In this document: positions 13,987 through 22,696 of the stretch, one piece after another
How positions within the stretch are numbered: position 1 is the first letter of the stretch
Layout: the number at the start of each line of letters is the position of its first letter
Position numbers and translations under genes: made by a program
From: JBOGDS01 sp050743075
Lineage (GTDB): Bacteria > Actinomycetota > Actinomycetes > Jiangellales > Jiangellaceae
DNA: 51,377 nt
Assembly (NCBI GenBank): GCA_050743075.1
Contig: JBOGDS010000022.1
Coordinates: 1-51,377, forward strand
Direction: 5' to 3'
Notes under the pieces: model-generated
What the model was told of the DNA's origin: nothing
Seen by the model: only the letters and a program-made list of their open reading frames with translations
The model's database searches: none

Positions 13987-14905
13987 TCGTCGCCGGCACG
14001 TCATTCCGCGGCCGGGGCCAACAGTCGGCGTCCAGCCGCGTGACGGCGTCGACGAGCAGGGCTCGCAGCGCAGCGGCGCGCTGCGCGAAGGCACGCTGGG
14101 CGCTGGCGTACTCGGCCTTGCCCGCGGCCGACTCGACCGGTACCGGCTCATAGCCGAGGCCGGACAGGTCGTACGGGCTGGCGCGCATGTCCAGGACCCG
14201 TATCTCGCGCGCGAGTTCGAAGGCGTCGGCGACCAGCTCGCTCGGCACCAGAGGCGAGAGCTTGTATGCCCACTTGTAGAGATCCATGTTGGCGTGAAGG
14301 CAGCCGGGCTGCTCGAGATCAACCTGGAGCTCTCGGCTCGGCGTGACGGTGTTGAGCGGCCGGGCCGGATCGGTGAAGAAGCGGTACGCGTCGAAGTGCG
14401 AGCAGCGGATCGGGCTGGCCTCGACGACCTCGTCGGTGCCGTCGCTGCCCATACGGAGGGGCAAGTGCCGGTGCCGCACCTGCGCCGGATCCTGCCGGTA
14501 GACCATCGCCCATTCGTGCATCCCGAAACAGCCGAATCGCGCGGGACGGCCGGCTGTGCGGCTGAGCACCTGTGCGATCCAGGCGAGAGACTCCCGACGG
14601 CGGGCCACGACGGCGTCGGTGTCCAAAGCGGCACCGCCTTCCACGGCGACGTATTGCGCACCCAGCTCGGCCGGATCGGCCTTGAGCAGCAGGACGCCGG
14701 TGCCGGGATGCCAGCGCCGTAGCTGGGCCGGCCGGAACGAGTAGTAGGAGAACAGGAAGTCTTCGACGGGATGCCGTGCGCTTCGCCGACGACGTGCGAG
14801 GTGTGGCCCGACGAGCGCGTCGACGCGCTGCTCGTGGACTGCGATTCGTTCCACCCTGGCGTCGTGCGAAAGCACGGTGCGCTCGCCGACGGCCGCCCTG
14901 GACAC
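13940..14905 (-). CDS. Protein of the actinobacterial '3-methyladenine DNA glycosylase' annotation family
   Basis: 321 aa. Recognised from conserved actinobacterial segments: PVEDFLFSYYSFRPAQLRRWHPG, CFGMHEWAMVYR, RCSHFDAYRFFTDPARPLN, CLHANMDLYKWAYKLSPL and MRASPYDLSGLGYEPVPVE. Databases often call these 3-methyladenine DNA glycosylases; I see no HhH or AAG motif and regard the activity as unproven. GTG 14905 is the most likely start; the frame runs further to 15034 but the family begins near here. The last ~15 codons overlap the RelE-like gene. Confidence 0.7.
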   Translation of the reverse strand: MSRAAVGERTVLSHDARVERIAVHEQRVDALVGPHLARRRRSARHPVEDFLFSYYSFRPAQLRRWHPGTGVLLLKADPAELGAQYVAVEGGAALDTDAVVARRRESLAWIAQVLSRTAGRPARFGCFGMHEWAMVYRQDPAQVRHRHLPLRMGSDGTDEVVEASPIRCSHFDAYRFFTDPARPLNTVTPSRELQVDLEQPGCLHANMDLYKWAYKLSPLVPSELVADAFELAREIRVLDMRASPYDLSGLGYEPVPVESAAGKAEYASAQRAFAQRAAALRALLVDAVTRLDADCWPRPRNDVPATITGAGTRHEFRRAAR

Positions 14906-14948
14906 GTCGAACAGGGTAGGCCCCGTCAGGCCGCGGGCCGCTGTCGCA

Positions 14949-15095
14949 TTGAGGACTGTCGTTGACGTCGACGACGACGCACTGACCGCCGCCGCCGAGC
15001 TGGGTACTGCGACCAAGCGGGACACCATCAACACCGCGCCGCGCTACGTCGCGGACCGCCGCGCGCGCGCCGCCCGAGTCGCCGCCGCTACCCAC
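14949..15095 (+). pseudogene. VapB-type antitoxin remnant
   Basis: From TTG 14949 the frame reads LRTVVDVDDDALTAAAELGT and then ATKRDTINTAPRYVADRRA, matching the N-terminal two-thirds of ribbon-helix-helix VapB antitoxins. Similarity stops near 15095 and the frame drifts on into unrelated sequence to 15308. No start with a ribosome site and no VapC follows. The remaining bases of the 306-bp gap (14906-15211) hold only the hairpin at 15136-15170. Confidence 0.5.
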
Positions 15096-15135
15096 CCAGT
15101 CCTTCGGTGGGGCGCCGCTCTTCACCAGGCCAAGC

Positions 15136-15170
15136 GGTGCTTCACCAGGTTCCGGTGCCTGGTGAGCACC
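15136..15170. terminator. Hairpin at the 3' end of the sugar operon
   Basis: GGTGC and TCACCAGG (15136-15149, one bulged T) pair with CCTGGTGA and GCACC (15158-15170) around an 8-nt loop. It lies 41 nt beyond the last minus-strand operon gene. No T-run on either side, so its role as a terminator is inferred from position. Confidence 0.4.
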
Positions 15171-15211
15171 CGCCAGCATGGTGAACGTGATCAACGGGAC
15201 CTCCGGCACCG

Positions 15212-17254
15212 TCAGCGGGTCAGGACCGTGAACCCGCCGGGAAGCACCCGCACGGACGACGACGCGTCGGCCATGCTCTCGGTGCGTAGCCGGCCGCGGG
15301 CGTCGTAGACCTGGACGAGGACTGGTCCGTTGTCAGGCAACCCGACCGACACCCGCTGGGACCGGTGATCCGAGCTGGTCAGCAGTGCCGTCGCCGCTTC
15401 GTCGGGGCCGGTCAGCACGACGCGGGCGACCAATGGACGTAGCAGTACCGCGTCGACCCGCGTGGTTCCGTCCGAGAACATCTCGACCGACGTCCCACCT
15501 GCAGGCAGCATGCGCCCCAGGGCGACCGCCTGCAGCGAGCCAGGGGCCTCGGTGATGCCCTGGGCGCCGGCGCGGCCGTGGTCGATCCGGCCGAGCCGGT
15601 CGCTTCCTGCCGACCAGATCGAGGTCCCGGCCGAGCGGTCGTCCTCGAGGTCCACCACCGGCTCCACCCAGCGGTCCTGCCCATGGGCTGCCACGTCGAG
15701 GACGGACGACCCGCCGTCCTCGGCGCTGACGTACGCGCCCCCGCTCCACTGCGACTCGCCCGTCCACGCCGACTCCGGCTGGACGACGGTGGCCGGTCCG
15801 TCCAGCGTCGCGGACTCCGCCTCGACCACCTGGATGCCGTCGCGTTCGTGGACGTCGGGCGTCGCCTGCGCGGCCGCGGCGATGCCGGTACGGGCGTCGA
15901 GCGCCAGCATCGAGAGCAGGCCGTGGATCGTCGACTCGGCGCCGGAGTTCATGTTGACGGCGCCGTCGCCGCTGATCCCGTCGAACGTGCGGCCGGTCGC
16001 CGGGTCATACATCGGCGCGCCCGCGGCGTTGGCGCCGAAGTACCAGGCCGCCGTCACGCCCGCGATGTGCTCCAGACCGGGCAGGTCTGCAGAATCGGTG
16101 ACGGCGAGCACCGACTGCAGCCGGGAGTCGACGCCGTAGGCGATCTGCGTCCGGTCGACGGGCGCCGGCAGCCAGCCGTTGTCCGGACCGCCGGTCGCCA
16201 AGACCAACGGCGTGAACGTGACGGAGTCGCTGACGGCGGGCCGCAGCAGTGAATCGCGTTCGAGCACCGACGCTGCCGATGCAAGGGAGGCCGGCATCTG
16301 CGAACCCCAGCCGTGCCAGAACGACCTGGATGCGGCCCACGGCAGAATGGCGCCGTACGGCCACGTGCCGGCGTCGCCGGCCGACATGGCGGCGATGCCC
16401 TCGGCGAGCTGACGAAGCGCCCGCCGCGCGGTCCGGCTGTCGGGCGTGGCGTCGACGTACGCAGCGAGACCCAGCACGGCCTCGGCCGACGCGTCGGCGC
16501 CGTCGACGATCAACCAGGCGGGAACCCGCTTCCCGTCCGCGACCGCCCAGGTGCCGTACTCGTCCAGCACCTGGCGACTCACCGCCTCGATCGCCAGGTC
16601 GAGCCGCGACTGCAGGAATGACGCGAATGCGGGGTCGGCGTCATCGAAGGCGGCGTAACCCTCGCCGAGGGCCCAGATCGTCCGAGCCAGCCAGTACGAC
16701 GGACCGGAGTCCGACGGGTCGGGCAGCTCCACCGGCTCCGCGCTCGGGTTCAGCTCGCCGTCTGGTTGCATCCAGAGCACGACGTTGCCTGCGTTCTGAC
16801 CGGTGGCGGTCTGCAGATACGTGAGCGAACGCAGCAACTCGTACGCGGTGTCGCGGCTGCCTTCAGCGCCGGTCTGCTGCCAGTGCCGCAGGTAGACGAC
16901 GGCGGCGCGGGAGACGTCGTCGGCGTTGTAAGAACCCTGCGACCAGTGGCCCGTTGCCGGATCGAGTGCGCCGCCGCCGATCCGCTCGTACACGCCGCCG
17001 TCGCGCCGGTCGGCGTAGGTCCACGGCAGCGTCAGCGCCGGCTCGTCGTCGAGGCGGTAGGTCGTGTGACCGGCCTGCTCCGGTGGCGTCGCCTGGTCGA
17101 GCAGGAAGTCCAGATGGGCGATGTTGGTCAACGGCGCGGGGTCGGGAGCGACGGCTGCGCCGGGAGCGACGGTGGTGGCGGCCACGGCGGCCACACCGGC
17201 CGCCAGGGCAGCCACCCGTCGCCGGAGCGGGGTTCGGGTGCGAGTCGACGACAT
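15212..17254 (-). CDS. Secreted six-hairpin glycosidase-like protein
   Basis: 680 aa. An arginine-rich n-region and hydrophobic Ala/Val stretch (about 10-37) ending in an Ala-x-Ala-type site form a signal peptide. The body is rich in helix pairs with aromatic motifs (GSYNADDVSRAAVVYLRHW, SYWLARTIWALGEGYAAF, GTWPYGAILPWAASRSFWHGWGSQMP, NMNSGAESTIHGLLSM), resembling (alpha/alpha)6-barrel enzymes acting on glycans; the C-terminal ~200 residues look like beta-sandwich carbohydrate-binding domains. I cannot name the family or substrate. ATG 17254 has GAGGAGGAG upstream. It is the last gene of the LacI operon, so an extracellular step feeding the transporter is likely. Confidence 0.6.
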   Translation of the reverse strand: MSSTRTRTPLRRRVAALAAGVAAVAATTVAPGAAVAPDPAPLTNIAHLDFLLDQATPPEQAGHTTYRLDDEPALTLPWTYADRRDGGVYERIGGGALDPATGHWSQGSYNADDVSRAAVVYLRHWQQTGAEGSRDTAYELLRSLTYLQTATGQNAGNVVLWMQPDGELNPSAEPVELPDPSDSGPSYWLARTIWALGEGYAAFDDADPAFASFLQSRLDLAIEAVSRQVLDEYGTWAVADGKRVPAWLIVDGADASAEAVLGLAAYVDATPDSRTARRALRQLAEGIAAMSAGDAGTWPYGAILPWAASRSFWHGWGSQMPASLASAASVLERDSLLRPAVSDSVTFTPLVLATGGPDNGWLPAPVDRTQIAYGVDSRLQSVLAVTDSADLPGLEHIAGVTAAWYFGANAAGAPMYDPATGRTFDGISGDGAVNMNSGAESTIHGLLSMLALDARTGIAAAAQATPDVHERDGIQVVEAESATLDGPATVVQPESAWTGESQWSGGAYVSAEDGGSSVLDVAAHGQDRWVEPVVDLEDDRSAGTSIWSAGSDRLGRIDHGRAGAQGITEAPGSLQAVALGRMLPAGGTSVEMFSDGTTRVDAVLLRPLVARVVLTGPDEAATALLTSSDHRSQRVSVGLPDNGPVLVQVYDARGRLRTESMADASSSVRVLPGGFTVLTR

Positions 17255-17279
17255 GGGGGCTCCTCCTCGAGGGGCGTGC

Positions 17280-18341
17280 TCAGGTGGGGTTCAGGTGGTC
17301 CAGGCGGGCGACGCCGATTCGGGAGTCGGCCATGCCGTAGAAGACGTAGCGGCCGCCTTCTACCTGCTCGATCGCGGTCGGGAAGACGACGTTGGGGACG
17401 GTGCCGGACCGCTCGTCCTCGGTCTCGGGCGAGAGCAGCGGCGCCTGGGTCCGGTTGAGGACGCGAGCCGGGTCGGACGGGTCGAGCAGCATGGCGCCGG
17501 CCGCGTAGCTCACGCCCTGTTGTGGGCCCCACTGCTGCGCCGGCCGCCCGGAGACGCCGTGGTGGATGAGCAGCCAGCCCTCGTCGACCCGGATCGGCGG
17601 CGGACCCGCGCCGATCTTGACCATCTCGAAGGCGAACTCGGGGAGCGCCACCAGCCGGTGGCCACGCTGGTGGACCAGCGCCGTCACGTCGCGCTCGACC
17701 TCGTCCGCCGGCACATAGGAGATCCAGATGCCCGGCCGGTCGTCTTTCAGATCTGCGGGCAGCTGCGGGCCCTGGCCGTCACTGATCCAGCCGAGGTCCC
17801 ACATCGGCCGGTGCAGCATGGCGTATGCCGGCCGCCCGTCGGGGCCCGGCACCGGCTCCGGGAAGAACACGGCGTCCTTGTTCGGGTACAGGTTGAGGTC
17901 GGTGTCGAGGCCGTCGACGTACTCGAAGTGCACCGGTCCCAGCCGCTGCCAGGACCGCAGATCAGCGGAGTGGGCGAGCGCGAGCCGGGGGCCGAGCGGA
18001 CCGTAGGCGACGTAGGTCATGAGGTGAAAGCCCAGCCGCGGCACCCACGTGGTGCGCGGGTCCTCGGTGCCGGAGTTGGCCGCCCCGCGCTCCCATCTCC
18101 GGTCCGGGGCGAGGACGACCCCGTCGCGTCGGACCCCGGTGGGCACGCCGTCGGTGAGCTCGACCTCGGCGATGCCCACGCGCGAGACGTTGCCTGCGGC
18201 CACCATCCGGGGCAGCAGGTAAAGCCGGCCGTCGGGCCCGCGTCCGCTCGCCGGGTTGAGCACCCCCTCGGCCTCCAGCTCGTCGCCGTTCGGTGACATG
18301 ACCACGCCGAGCCGGGTGAGTGCATACGGAAATGAGGTCAC
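17280..18341 (-). CDS. GH130-family beta-mannoside phosphorylase/glycosidase
   Basis: 353 aa, cytoplasmic. It has five-bladed propeller features of GH130: GRLYLLPRMVAAGN, GTEDPRTTWV with the likely catalytic Asp, LALAHSADLRSWQRLGP, NKDAVFFPEP, GPPPIRVDEGWLLIHHGV, and VVFPTAIEQVEGGRYVFYGMADS near the end. GH130 enzymes phosphorolyse or hydrolyse beta-1,2/1,4-mannosides; the exact linkage cannot be read. GTG 18341 starts 2 nt after the permease stop. The context (ABC importer plus secreted protein) suggests it processes imported oligosaccharides. Confidence 0.8.
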   Translation of the reverse strand: MTSFPYALTRLGVVMSPNGDELEAEGVLNPASGRGPDGRLYLLPRMVAAGNVSRVGIAEVELTDGVPTGVRRDGVVLAPDRRWERGAANSGTEDPRTTWVPRLGFHLMTYVAYGPLGPRLALAHSADLRSWQRLGPVHFEYVDGLDTDLNLYPNKDAVFFPEPVPGPDGRPAYAMLHRPMWDLGWISDGQGPQLPADLKDDRPGIWISYVPADEVERDVTALVHQRGHRLVALPEFAFEMVKIGAGPPPIRVDEGWLLIHHGVSGRPAQQWGPQQGVSYAAGAMLLDPSDPARVLNRTQAPLLSPETEDERSGTVPNVVFPTAIEQVEGGRYVFYGMADSRIGVARLDHLNPT

Positions 18342-18343
18342 GG

Positions 18344-19240
18344 CTAGCCCTTGACCCCGGAGCCGATGTTGGAGGACACGAAGTAACGCTGGAACACGAG
18401 GAACAGCGTGACGGCGGGCGCGGCCAGCACGCAGGCGCCAGCCAGGATCGCTCCGAGCGGGTTGGCTGCCCGGGCCGACACGTTGCTGATGTAGTTCGCC
18501 AGGGCCACGGCAAGGGGCTGCATGTCGGCTTGCTTGGTGATCAGGAACGGCCACAGGAACTCGTTCCACGGGCCGATGAACGTGAGCAGCACGGCGGTCA
18601 GCAGCGCCGGCTTGATCAAGGGAAGAGCGATCCGGCGCAGGACCCCCAGCTCGGATGCTCCGTCGATGCGCGCCGCGTCGAAAAGGTCGGCGGGGAGCTG
18701 GAGGAAGTACTGCCGGAAGATGATCACGGCCGTCGAGTTGATCGCGAACGGCAGGATCATGCCGATATAGGAGTCGGCCATCCCGTAGCTGCGGACGATC
18801 AACACGTACAACGGGATGATGAGCAGCTGGAAGGGCACCACCTGTACCAGCAGGGCCAGCGCGAAGACCGTCCCCCGGCCGCGGAAGTGCAGCTGGGCCA
18901 GTGCATACCCGGCCAGGGCCCCGAACACGACCGTGCCCAAGATGACGCCGCCGGTGAAGATCCCGGAGTTGACCAGCGTGCGGACCAGGTTGACCTGGCC
19001 GTCGATGTCGCCGTAGTTGTCGAGCGTCACGTTGCCCGGGTCGGGCAGGGCGCCTGCCGGCGTCACGTTGGGTTCAGTCTGTAGCGACCCGATGATCATG
19101 TAGTAGAATGGGAACAGGAACACGAGCGCGCCGAGCAGCAGCGCGAGCATTCTCCACGGCCCTCCTCGGCGGGTGGGTCGGGTGAGACCGCCCGTGGTCA
19201 GAGCCGCCGGAGGGGCCGTCGTCGCCACCGTGTCAGTCAT
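18344..19240 (-). CDS. Carbohydrate ABC transporter permease (MalG type)
   Basis: 298 aa, six predicted membrane segments: LALLLGALVFLFPFYYMIIG at the N-terminus, then GGVILGTVVFGALAGYALAQL, ALALLVQVVPFQLLIIPLYVLI and later ones. The EAA loop is ARIDGASELGVLRRIALPLIKP, which docks the ATPase. It pairs with the upstream permease (3 nt gap). No ATPase gene lies in the operon, so a shared MsiK-like ATPase elsewhere is expected. Confidence 0.93.
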   Translation of the reverse strand: MTDTVATTAPPAALTTGGLTRPTRRGGPWRMLALLLGALVFLFPFYYMIIGSLQTEPNVTPAGALPDPGNVTLDNYGDIDGQVNLVRTLVNSGIFTGGVILGTVVFGALAGYALAQLHFRGRGTVFALALLVQVVPFQLLIIPLYVLIVRSYGMADSYIGMILPFAINSTAVIIFRQYFLQLPADLFDAARIDGASELGVLRRIALPLIKPALLTAVLLTFIGPWNEFLWPFLITKQADMQPLAVALANYISNVSARAANPLGAILAGACVLAAPAVTLFLVFQRYFVSSNIGSGVKG

Positions 19241-19243
19241 GGG

Positions 19244-20185
19244 TCACTCACCACCGCTGAGGAGCCGCCGGTTGACCAACGAGATGATCAGGACGCCGAT
19301 CACCAGGATGACGCCGATGGCGGCCGCGACGTCGGGGTTCCCCTGCTCGATACCGCGCTGGTACATCAGCAGGACCGGTGACGCCGACGCCCCGGTCGGG
19401 CCACCGCCGCCGGTCAGCAGGTAGGGCTCGGTGAACAGGTTTGCCCCAGTGATCGTCGCCAGCAGGACGACCAGAACGGTCGCCGGACGCACGCCGGGAA
19501 CTGTCACCGACCTGAAGCTGCGCCACCTGCCGGCGCCGTCCATGGCAGCGGATTCGTACAGCTCCTTCGGCACGTTCTGCAGAGCCGCCAGGTACAGCAG
19601 GATGAAGAAGCCGAGCTGCTTCCAGGTCACGAACAGCGCGATGGTCGGCATCGCGAGCGCCGAGCTGACCAGCCACGACGGGTCGGGAGCCAGCGGCCCC
19701 AGCAGCTCGTTCACCAGGCCGTCGCGCTGGAACAGGAACAGCCACACGCCGACGACGGCGACGCTGGCCGTCACGTACGGCACGTAGTAGCTGAACCGGA
19801 AGAACACCCGGCCGCGGATGGCGCTGTTCAGAGCGTTCGCGAGCAGGAGTGACAGTGCTACGGTCAGCGGGACGTTGATCACCAGGAAGACCACGACGTT
19901 TCTGAACGCCTGCCGCACCGCCGGGTCGGCGAGGACGGCCGAGTAGTTGTCGAGGCCGACGAAGGGACGGTCGACAACGGCGCCAGGCGCGGCGAAGAAG
20001 TAGTCGTGGAACGAGATCCAGACGGCGAAGATCAGCGGGAACGCGAAGACCGCAGCGATGAAGATCACGTACGGCGTCACGAACAGCGTGCCCACCGGGT
20101 GGCGTCCCAGCAAGGACACCACCCGGCTATGGCGCTGCGGCGAACCCGCCGGGCGGCGGATGTCGTCGGCAGTTTCGACGGTCAT
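19244..20185 (-). CDS. Carbohydrate ABC transporter permease (MalF type)
   Basis: 313 aa with six membrane segments, the first as LFVTPYVIFIAAVFAFPLIFAVW, and the EAA-type loop ESAAMDGAGRWRSFRSVTVPGVRP. The short N-terminus lacks the extra segments of enteric MalF, as usual in actinomycetes. Together with the next permease it forms the channel for the sugar bound by the lipoprotein encoded 8 nt upstream. Confidence 0.93.
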   Translation of the reverse strand: MTVETADDIRRPAGSPQRHSRVVSLLGRHPVGTLFVTPYVIFIAAVFAFPLIFAVWISFHDYFFAAPGAVVDRPFVGLDNYSAVLADPAVRQAFRNVVVFLVINVPLTVALSLLLANALNSAIRGRVFFRFSYYVPYVTASVAVVGVWLFLFQRDGLVNELLGPLAPDPSWLVSSALAMPTIALFVTWKQLGFFILLYLAALQNVPKELYESAAMDGAGRWRSFRSVTVPGVRPATVLVVLLATITGANLFTEPYLLTGGGGPTGASASPVLLMYQRGIEQGNPDVAAAIGVILVIGVLIISLVNRRLLSGGE

Positions 20186-20193
20186 CGCGGCCT

Positions 20194-21489
20194 CTACGAC
20201 CCGCTGGCCAGTCCGTCGATCTCCTCGGCGGCGCTGTCGAGCGCCCCTTGCAGCTCGCCCTCACCGAAGATGACCGCCTCGGAGTAGGCGTCCCGGAAGG
20301 CCTGCCAGATCGCGACCGAGTTCGGCACGTTGGGCACCTCGACGGTGCGATCCGCCTGGGCAGCGAACTGCACATGGGCCGGGTTCTCGGCGAAGAAGTC
20401 CGGGTATGCGTCCTCGAGACCCTCCCGCATCGGCATCTGGCCGGTCATCTCCAGCAGCAGGCCGTCCTGCTCCTCGCCGGTGGCGAACTTGAGCACCTCC
20501 CACGCGGTGCCACGGTTCTCGCACGCGGAGTAGAGGCCGACGTTCTTGGCGTCGCTGAATGTCCACGTCTCCTCCGGCGAGGTGCCGTCAGACGTCGGCA
20601 CCGGGACCGCGCCCCAGTCGATGGTGTCGCCGTAGACCGGGATCGCCCACGGGCCGACGATGGCCATCGCCGCCTGCGCGTCGCCGAAGGAGTCGCCGCT
20701 GTACTGCTCGTTGGAGGCGAGGCCGTCGGCGTAGACGGTCTTCCAGAACTCCGCGACGGCCAGGCCCTCCTCGCCGGTGAACTGGGACTCGCCGTCCTCG
20801 ACGAGCTGATTCCCTCCCGATTGCGCGGCGAACAGCGGGTAGAAGTCGAACCAGGGCTGGAAGAACTCACTGGTCGGCGACGGCCAGATGGCGTAGGGCG
20901 CCGCTCCGCTCTCGACCAGCGTGCGCGCGGTCTCGAGGAACTCGTCGTAGGTCGACAGTGGCGGGTTCTCGGCGTCGAGGCCGGCGGCGGTGAAGAGGGC
21001 CTTGTTGTAGAAGATCATGACCGGGTTGGACTTCCACGGCATCTGGTAGTACATGCCGTCGGTCGACGCGTATTGCTCGGCGCGATCGCCGGTCCGCTCG
21101 GCGATGTAGTCGGCGGCGCCGTCGAACTCGTCGAGAGCGACCAGTCCGCCCTGCTTCTGGAACTGGGAAACGGCCGCCGGAGCCGTGTTGAAGATCAGGC
21201 ACGGTGCGTTGCCCGCGGTGATGGCCGCACCGATGGCCTCCTCGGAGCTGGCGCCGGCGGGGATCTCCTCGGCGGTGATCTGTTCGTCCGGGTGGTCGGC
21301 GTTCCAGGCCTCGACCATCTGCTCGCCCCAGGCGACCTCCTCCTGGTTGTTCGAGTACCAGATGTCGATGGGTCCGGTGGTGGCGGCCGCGGCGTCGTCT
21401 CCATCGGAATCGTCGTCGCCGCCGCAGGCTGCGAGCGCGAGGACCGCAGCGGCTGTGGTGGCGGTGAGTGCGGATCGGTAGTGCTTCAT
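20194..21489 (-). CDS. Sugar ABC transporter substrate-binding lipoprotein
   Basis: 431 aa. The lipoprotein signal is MKHYRSALTATTAAAVLALA followed directly by Ala-Cys, with lipobox ALAAC (Cys22), then a Gly/Asp linker (GGDDDSDGDD). The body is a family 1 extracellular solute-binding protein (IDIWYSNNQEEVAWGEQMVEAW; later AAMAIVGPWAIPVYGD). ATG 21489 has GGAG upstream; the longer frame to 21621 is ignored because the signal starts here. It follows lacI after 37 nt. Confidence 0.93.
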   Translation of the reverse strand: MKHYRSALTATTAAAVLALAACGGDDDSDGDDAAAATTGPIDIWYSNNQEEVAWGEQMVEAWNADHPDEQITAEEIPAGASSEEAIGAAITAGNAPCLIFNTAPAAVSQFQKQGGLVALDEFDGAADYIAERTGDRAEQYASTDGMYYQMPWKSNPVMIFYNKALFTAAGLDAENPPLSTYDEFLETARTLVESGAAPYAIWPSPTSEFFQPWFDFYPLFAAQSGGNQLVEDGESQFTGEEGLAVAEFWKTVYADGLASNEQYSGDSFGDAQAAMAIVGPWAIPVYGDTIDWGAVPVPTSDGTSPEETWTFSDAKNVGLYSACENRGTAWEVLKFATGEEQDGLLLEMTGQMPMREGLEDAYPDFFAENPAHVQFAAQADRTVEVPNVPNSVAIWQAFRDAYSEAVIFGEGELQGALDSAAEEIDGLASGS

Positions 21490-21526
21490 TGCGTCTCCGT
21501 GGGGATCGGGAACGGCCGGGCGCGGC

Positions 21527-22573
21527 TCAGGCGTGCGCCCGGCGCTCGGTTGAGGCGTTCGGTGCAGCGGTCGACCGGCGCACGACCAAATGGCCGGGCG
21601 GCATGTCGACATCCCCGTCATGGGTGCCGTCGATCACGGCGAGCAGGACACGCGCCGAGGTCTGACCCCAGGCGTACGTGTCGGTTCGGACGGTGGTGAG
21701 CGGTGGGTATATGTGTGCGGCGAGCGCGGCGTCGTCGAACCCGGTCACGGACAGGTCGCCCGGAACGTCGATGCCACGCTCCCTCGCGACGTTGACCCCG
21801 GCGATCGCCATCAGGTCGTTCGCAAAGGCGATCGCGGTCGGGGGTTCGGCGAGGTCGAGAAGCTGGGCGGTCGCCCGTGCTCCCGCCGCGGCGGTGAAGT
21901 CGGCCTCGACGACCGGTCCCGACGCGAGACCGGCAACGCGCATGGCGTCCTCGAAGGCCTGGCGACGACCGCGGCCATGCACGAAGTGCTGCGGCCCGGC
22001 GACGTGCGCGATCCGCTGATGACCGGCGGAGATCAGGTGGTCCACAGCGGCCGTGAAGCCCGGTCGGTCGCCCAGACACACCGCGGTGAACGGCGACGGG
22101 CGGTCGGGCCGGTTGAGCGTCACGGCCGGCAGGCCCACCTCCTGCAGGAGTGCGATGCGCGAGTCATCGTGGCGCAGGTCGGACAGGAAGACGCCGTCGA
22201 CGCGACCTTCCGCGGCGAGACGCCGATAGCCGGCCGTCTCCGCCTCGGGACTCGGCACGACCTGCAGGACGAGAGCCCTACCCTGCTCGGCCAGGACGGT
22301 CTCGACACCGGCGATGAAGGGCGGGAAGAACGGGTCCGCGCCGAGCAGTTGTGGCGGTCTGGCGACGATGAGCCCGAGCGCAAAGGCCTGCGCGGTGGAC
22401 AGTGATCGCGCTCGGTGGCTCGGCTGCCACCCCAACTCGTCGGCCGCGACCAGAATACGTCGACGGGTGGCCTCCCCCACCCCGGGCCGGTTGTTCAGGG
22501 CGTAGGAGACCGCTCCCGTGCTCACACCGGCGCGGTGCGCGACATCGGAGATCGTCGGCCTGCGTCGAGACAT
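21527..22573 (-). CDS. LacI-family transcriptional repressor of the sugar operon
   Basis: 348 aa. The N-terminal HTH and hinge are typical: RPTISDVAHRAGVSTGAVSY, then NNRPGVGEATRRRILVAADELGWQP (hinge at about 50-60). A periplasmic-binding-like sensor domain follows (GVFLSDLRHDDS, AIAFANDLMAIAGV, LSVTGFDDAALAAHIYPPLTTVRTD). ATG 22573 is used; GTG 22582 is an alternative. It is the first gene of the operon it probably controls, with two operators just upstream at 22597-22631, so it should be autoregulated and released by the imported oligosaccharide. Confidence 0.92.
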   Translation of the reverse strand: MSRRRPTISDVAHRAGVSTGAVSYALNNRPGVGEATRRRILVAADELGWQPSHRARSLSTAQAFALGLIVARPPQLLGADPFFPPFIAGVETVLAEQGRALVLQVVPSPEAETAGYRRLAAEGRVDGVFLSDLRHDDSRIALLQEVGLPAVTLNRPDRPSPFTAVCLGDRPGFTAAVDHLISAGHQRIAHVAGPQHFVHGRGRRQAFEDAMRVAGLASGPVVEADFTAAAGARATAQLLDLAEPPTAIAFANDLMAIAGVNVARERGIDVPGDLSVTGFDDAALAAHIYPPLTTVRTDTYAWGQTSARVLLAVIDGTHDGDVDMPPGHLVVRRSTAAPNASTERRAHA

Positions 22574-22596
22574 CGGCGTCACCCACGGAGCAGTGC

Positions 22597-22631
22597 CTTA
22601 AGCGATTAAGTTGCCTACTTAAGCGCTTAAG
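22597..22631. promoter_or_regulatory. Tandem LacI-family operators
   Basis: CTTAAGCGCTTAAG (22618-22631) is a perfect 14-bp palindrome with the central CG typical of LacI operators; CTTAAGCGATTAAG (22597-22610) differs at one base. Centres are 21 bp apart, two helical turns, so both face the same side of the DNA. They lie 24 nt before the lacI start and 66 nt before the divergent FAH gene. Confidence 0.85.
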
Positions 22632-22683
22632 CCGGCCGCCGTCAAGGCCTCCAGGTGGACCTGGTCAATGAGCGAGCCGTCGG

Positions 22684-22696
22684 TACGCTCGCCCTC
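22684..22696 (+). promoter_or_regulatory. Leaderless -10 box of the FAH gene
   Basis: TACGCT (22684-22689) followed by 7 nt (CGCCCTC) and GTG. No ribosome binding site precedes the GTG, consistent with a transcript beginning at the start codon. Confidence 0.45.

Noticed and set aside
13940..15034. Longer version of the glycosylase-family protein from 15034
   Set aside because: Residues before 14905 are low-complexity and overlap the VapB remnant on the other strand.
20248..21699. 483-codon plus-strand frame opposite the sugar-binding lipoprotein
   Set aside because: Arg/Val/Gly-rich shadow frame without motifs; the minus-strand gene has a clear lipobox and domain.
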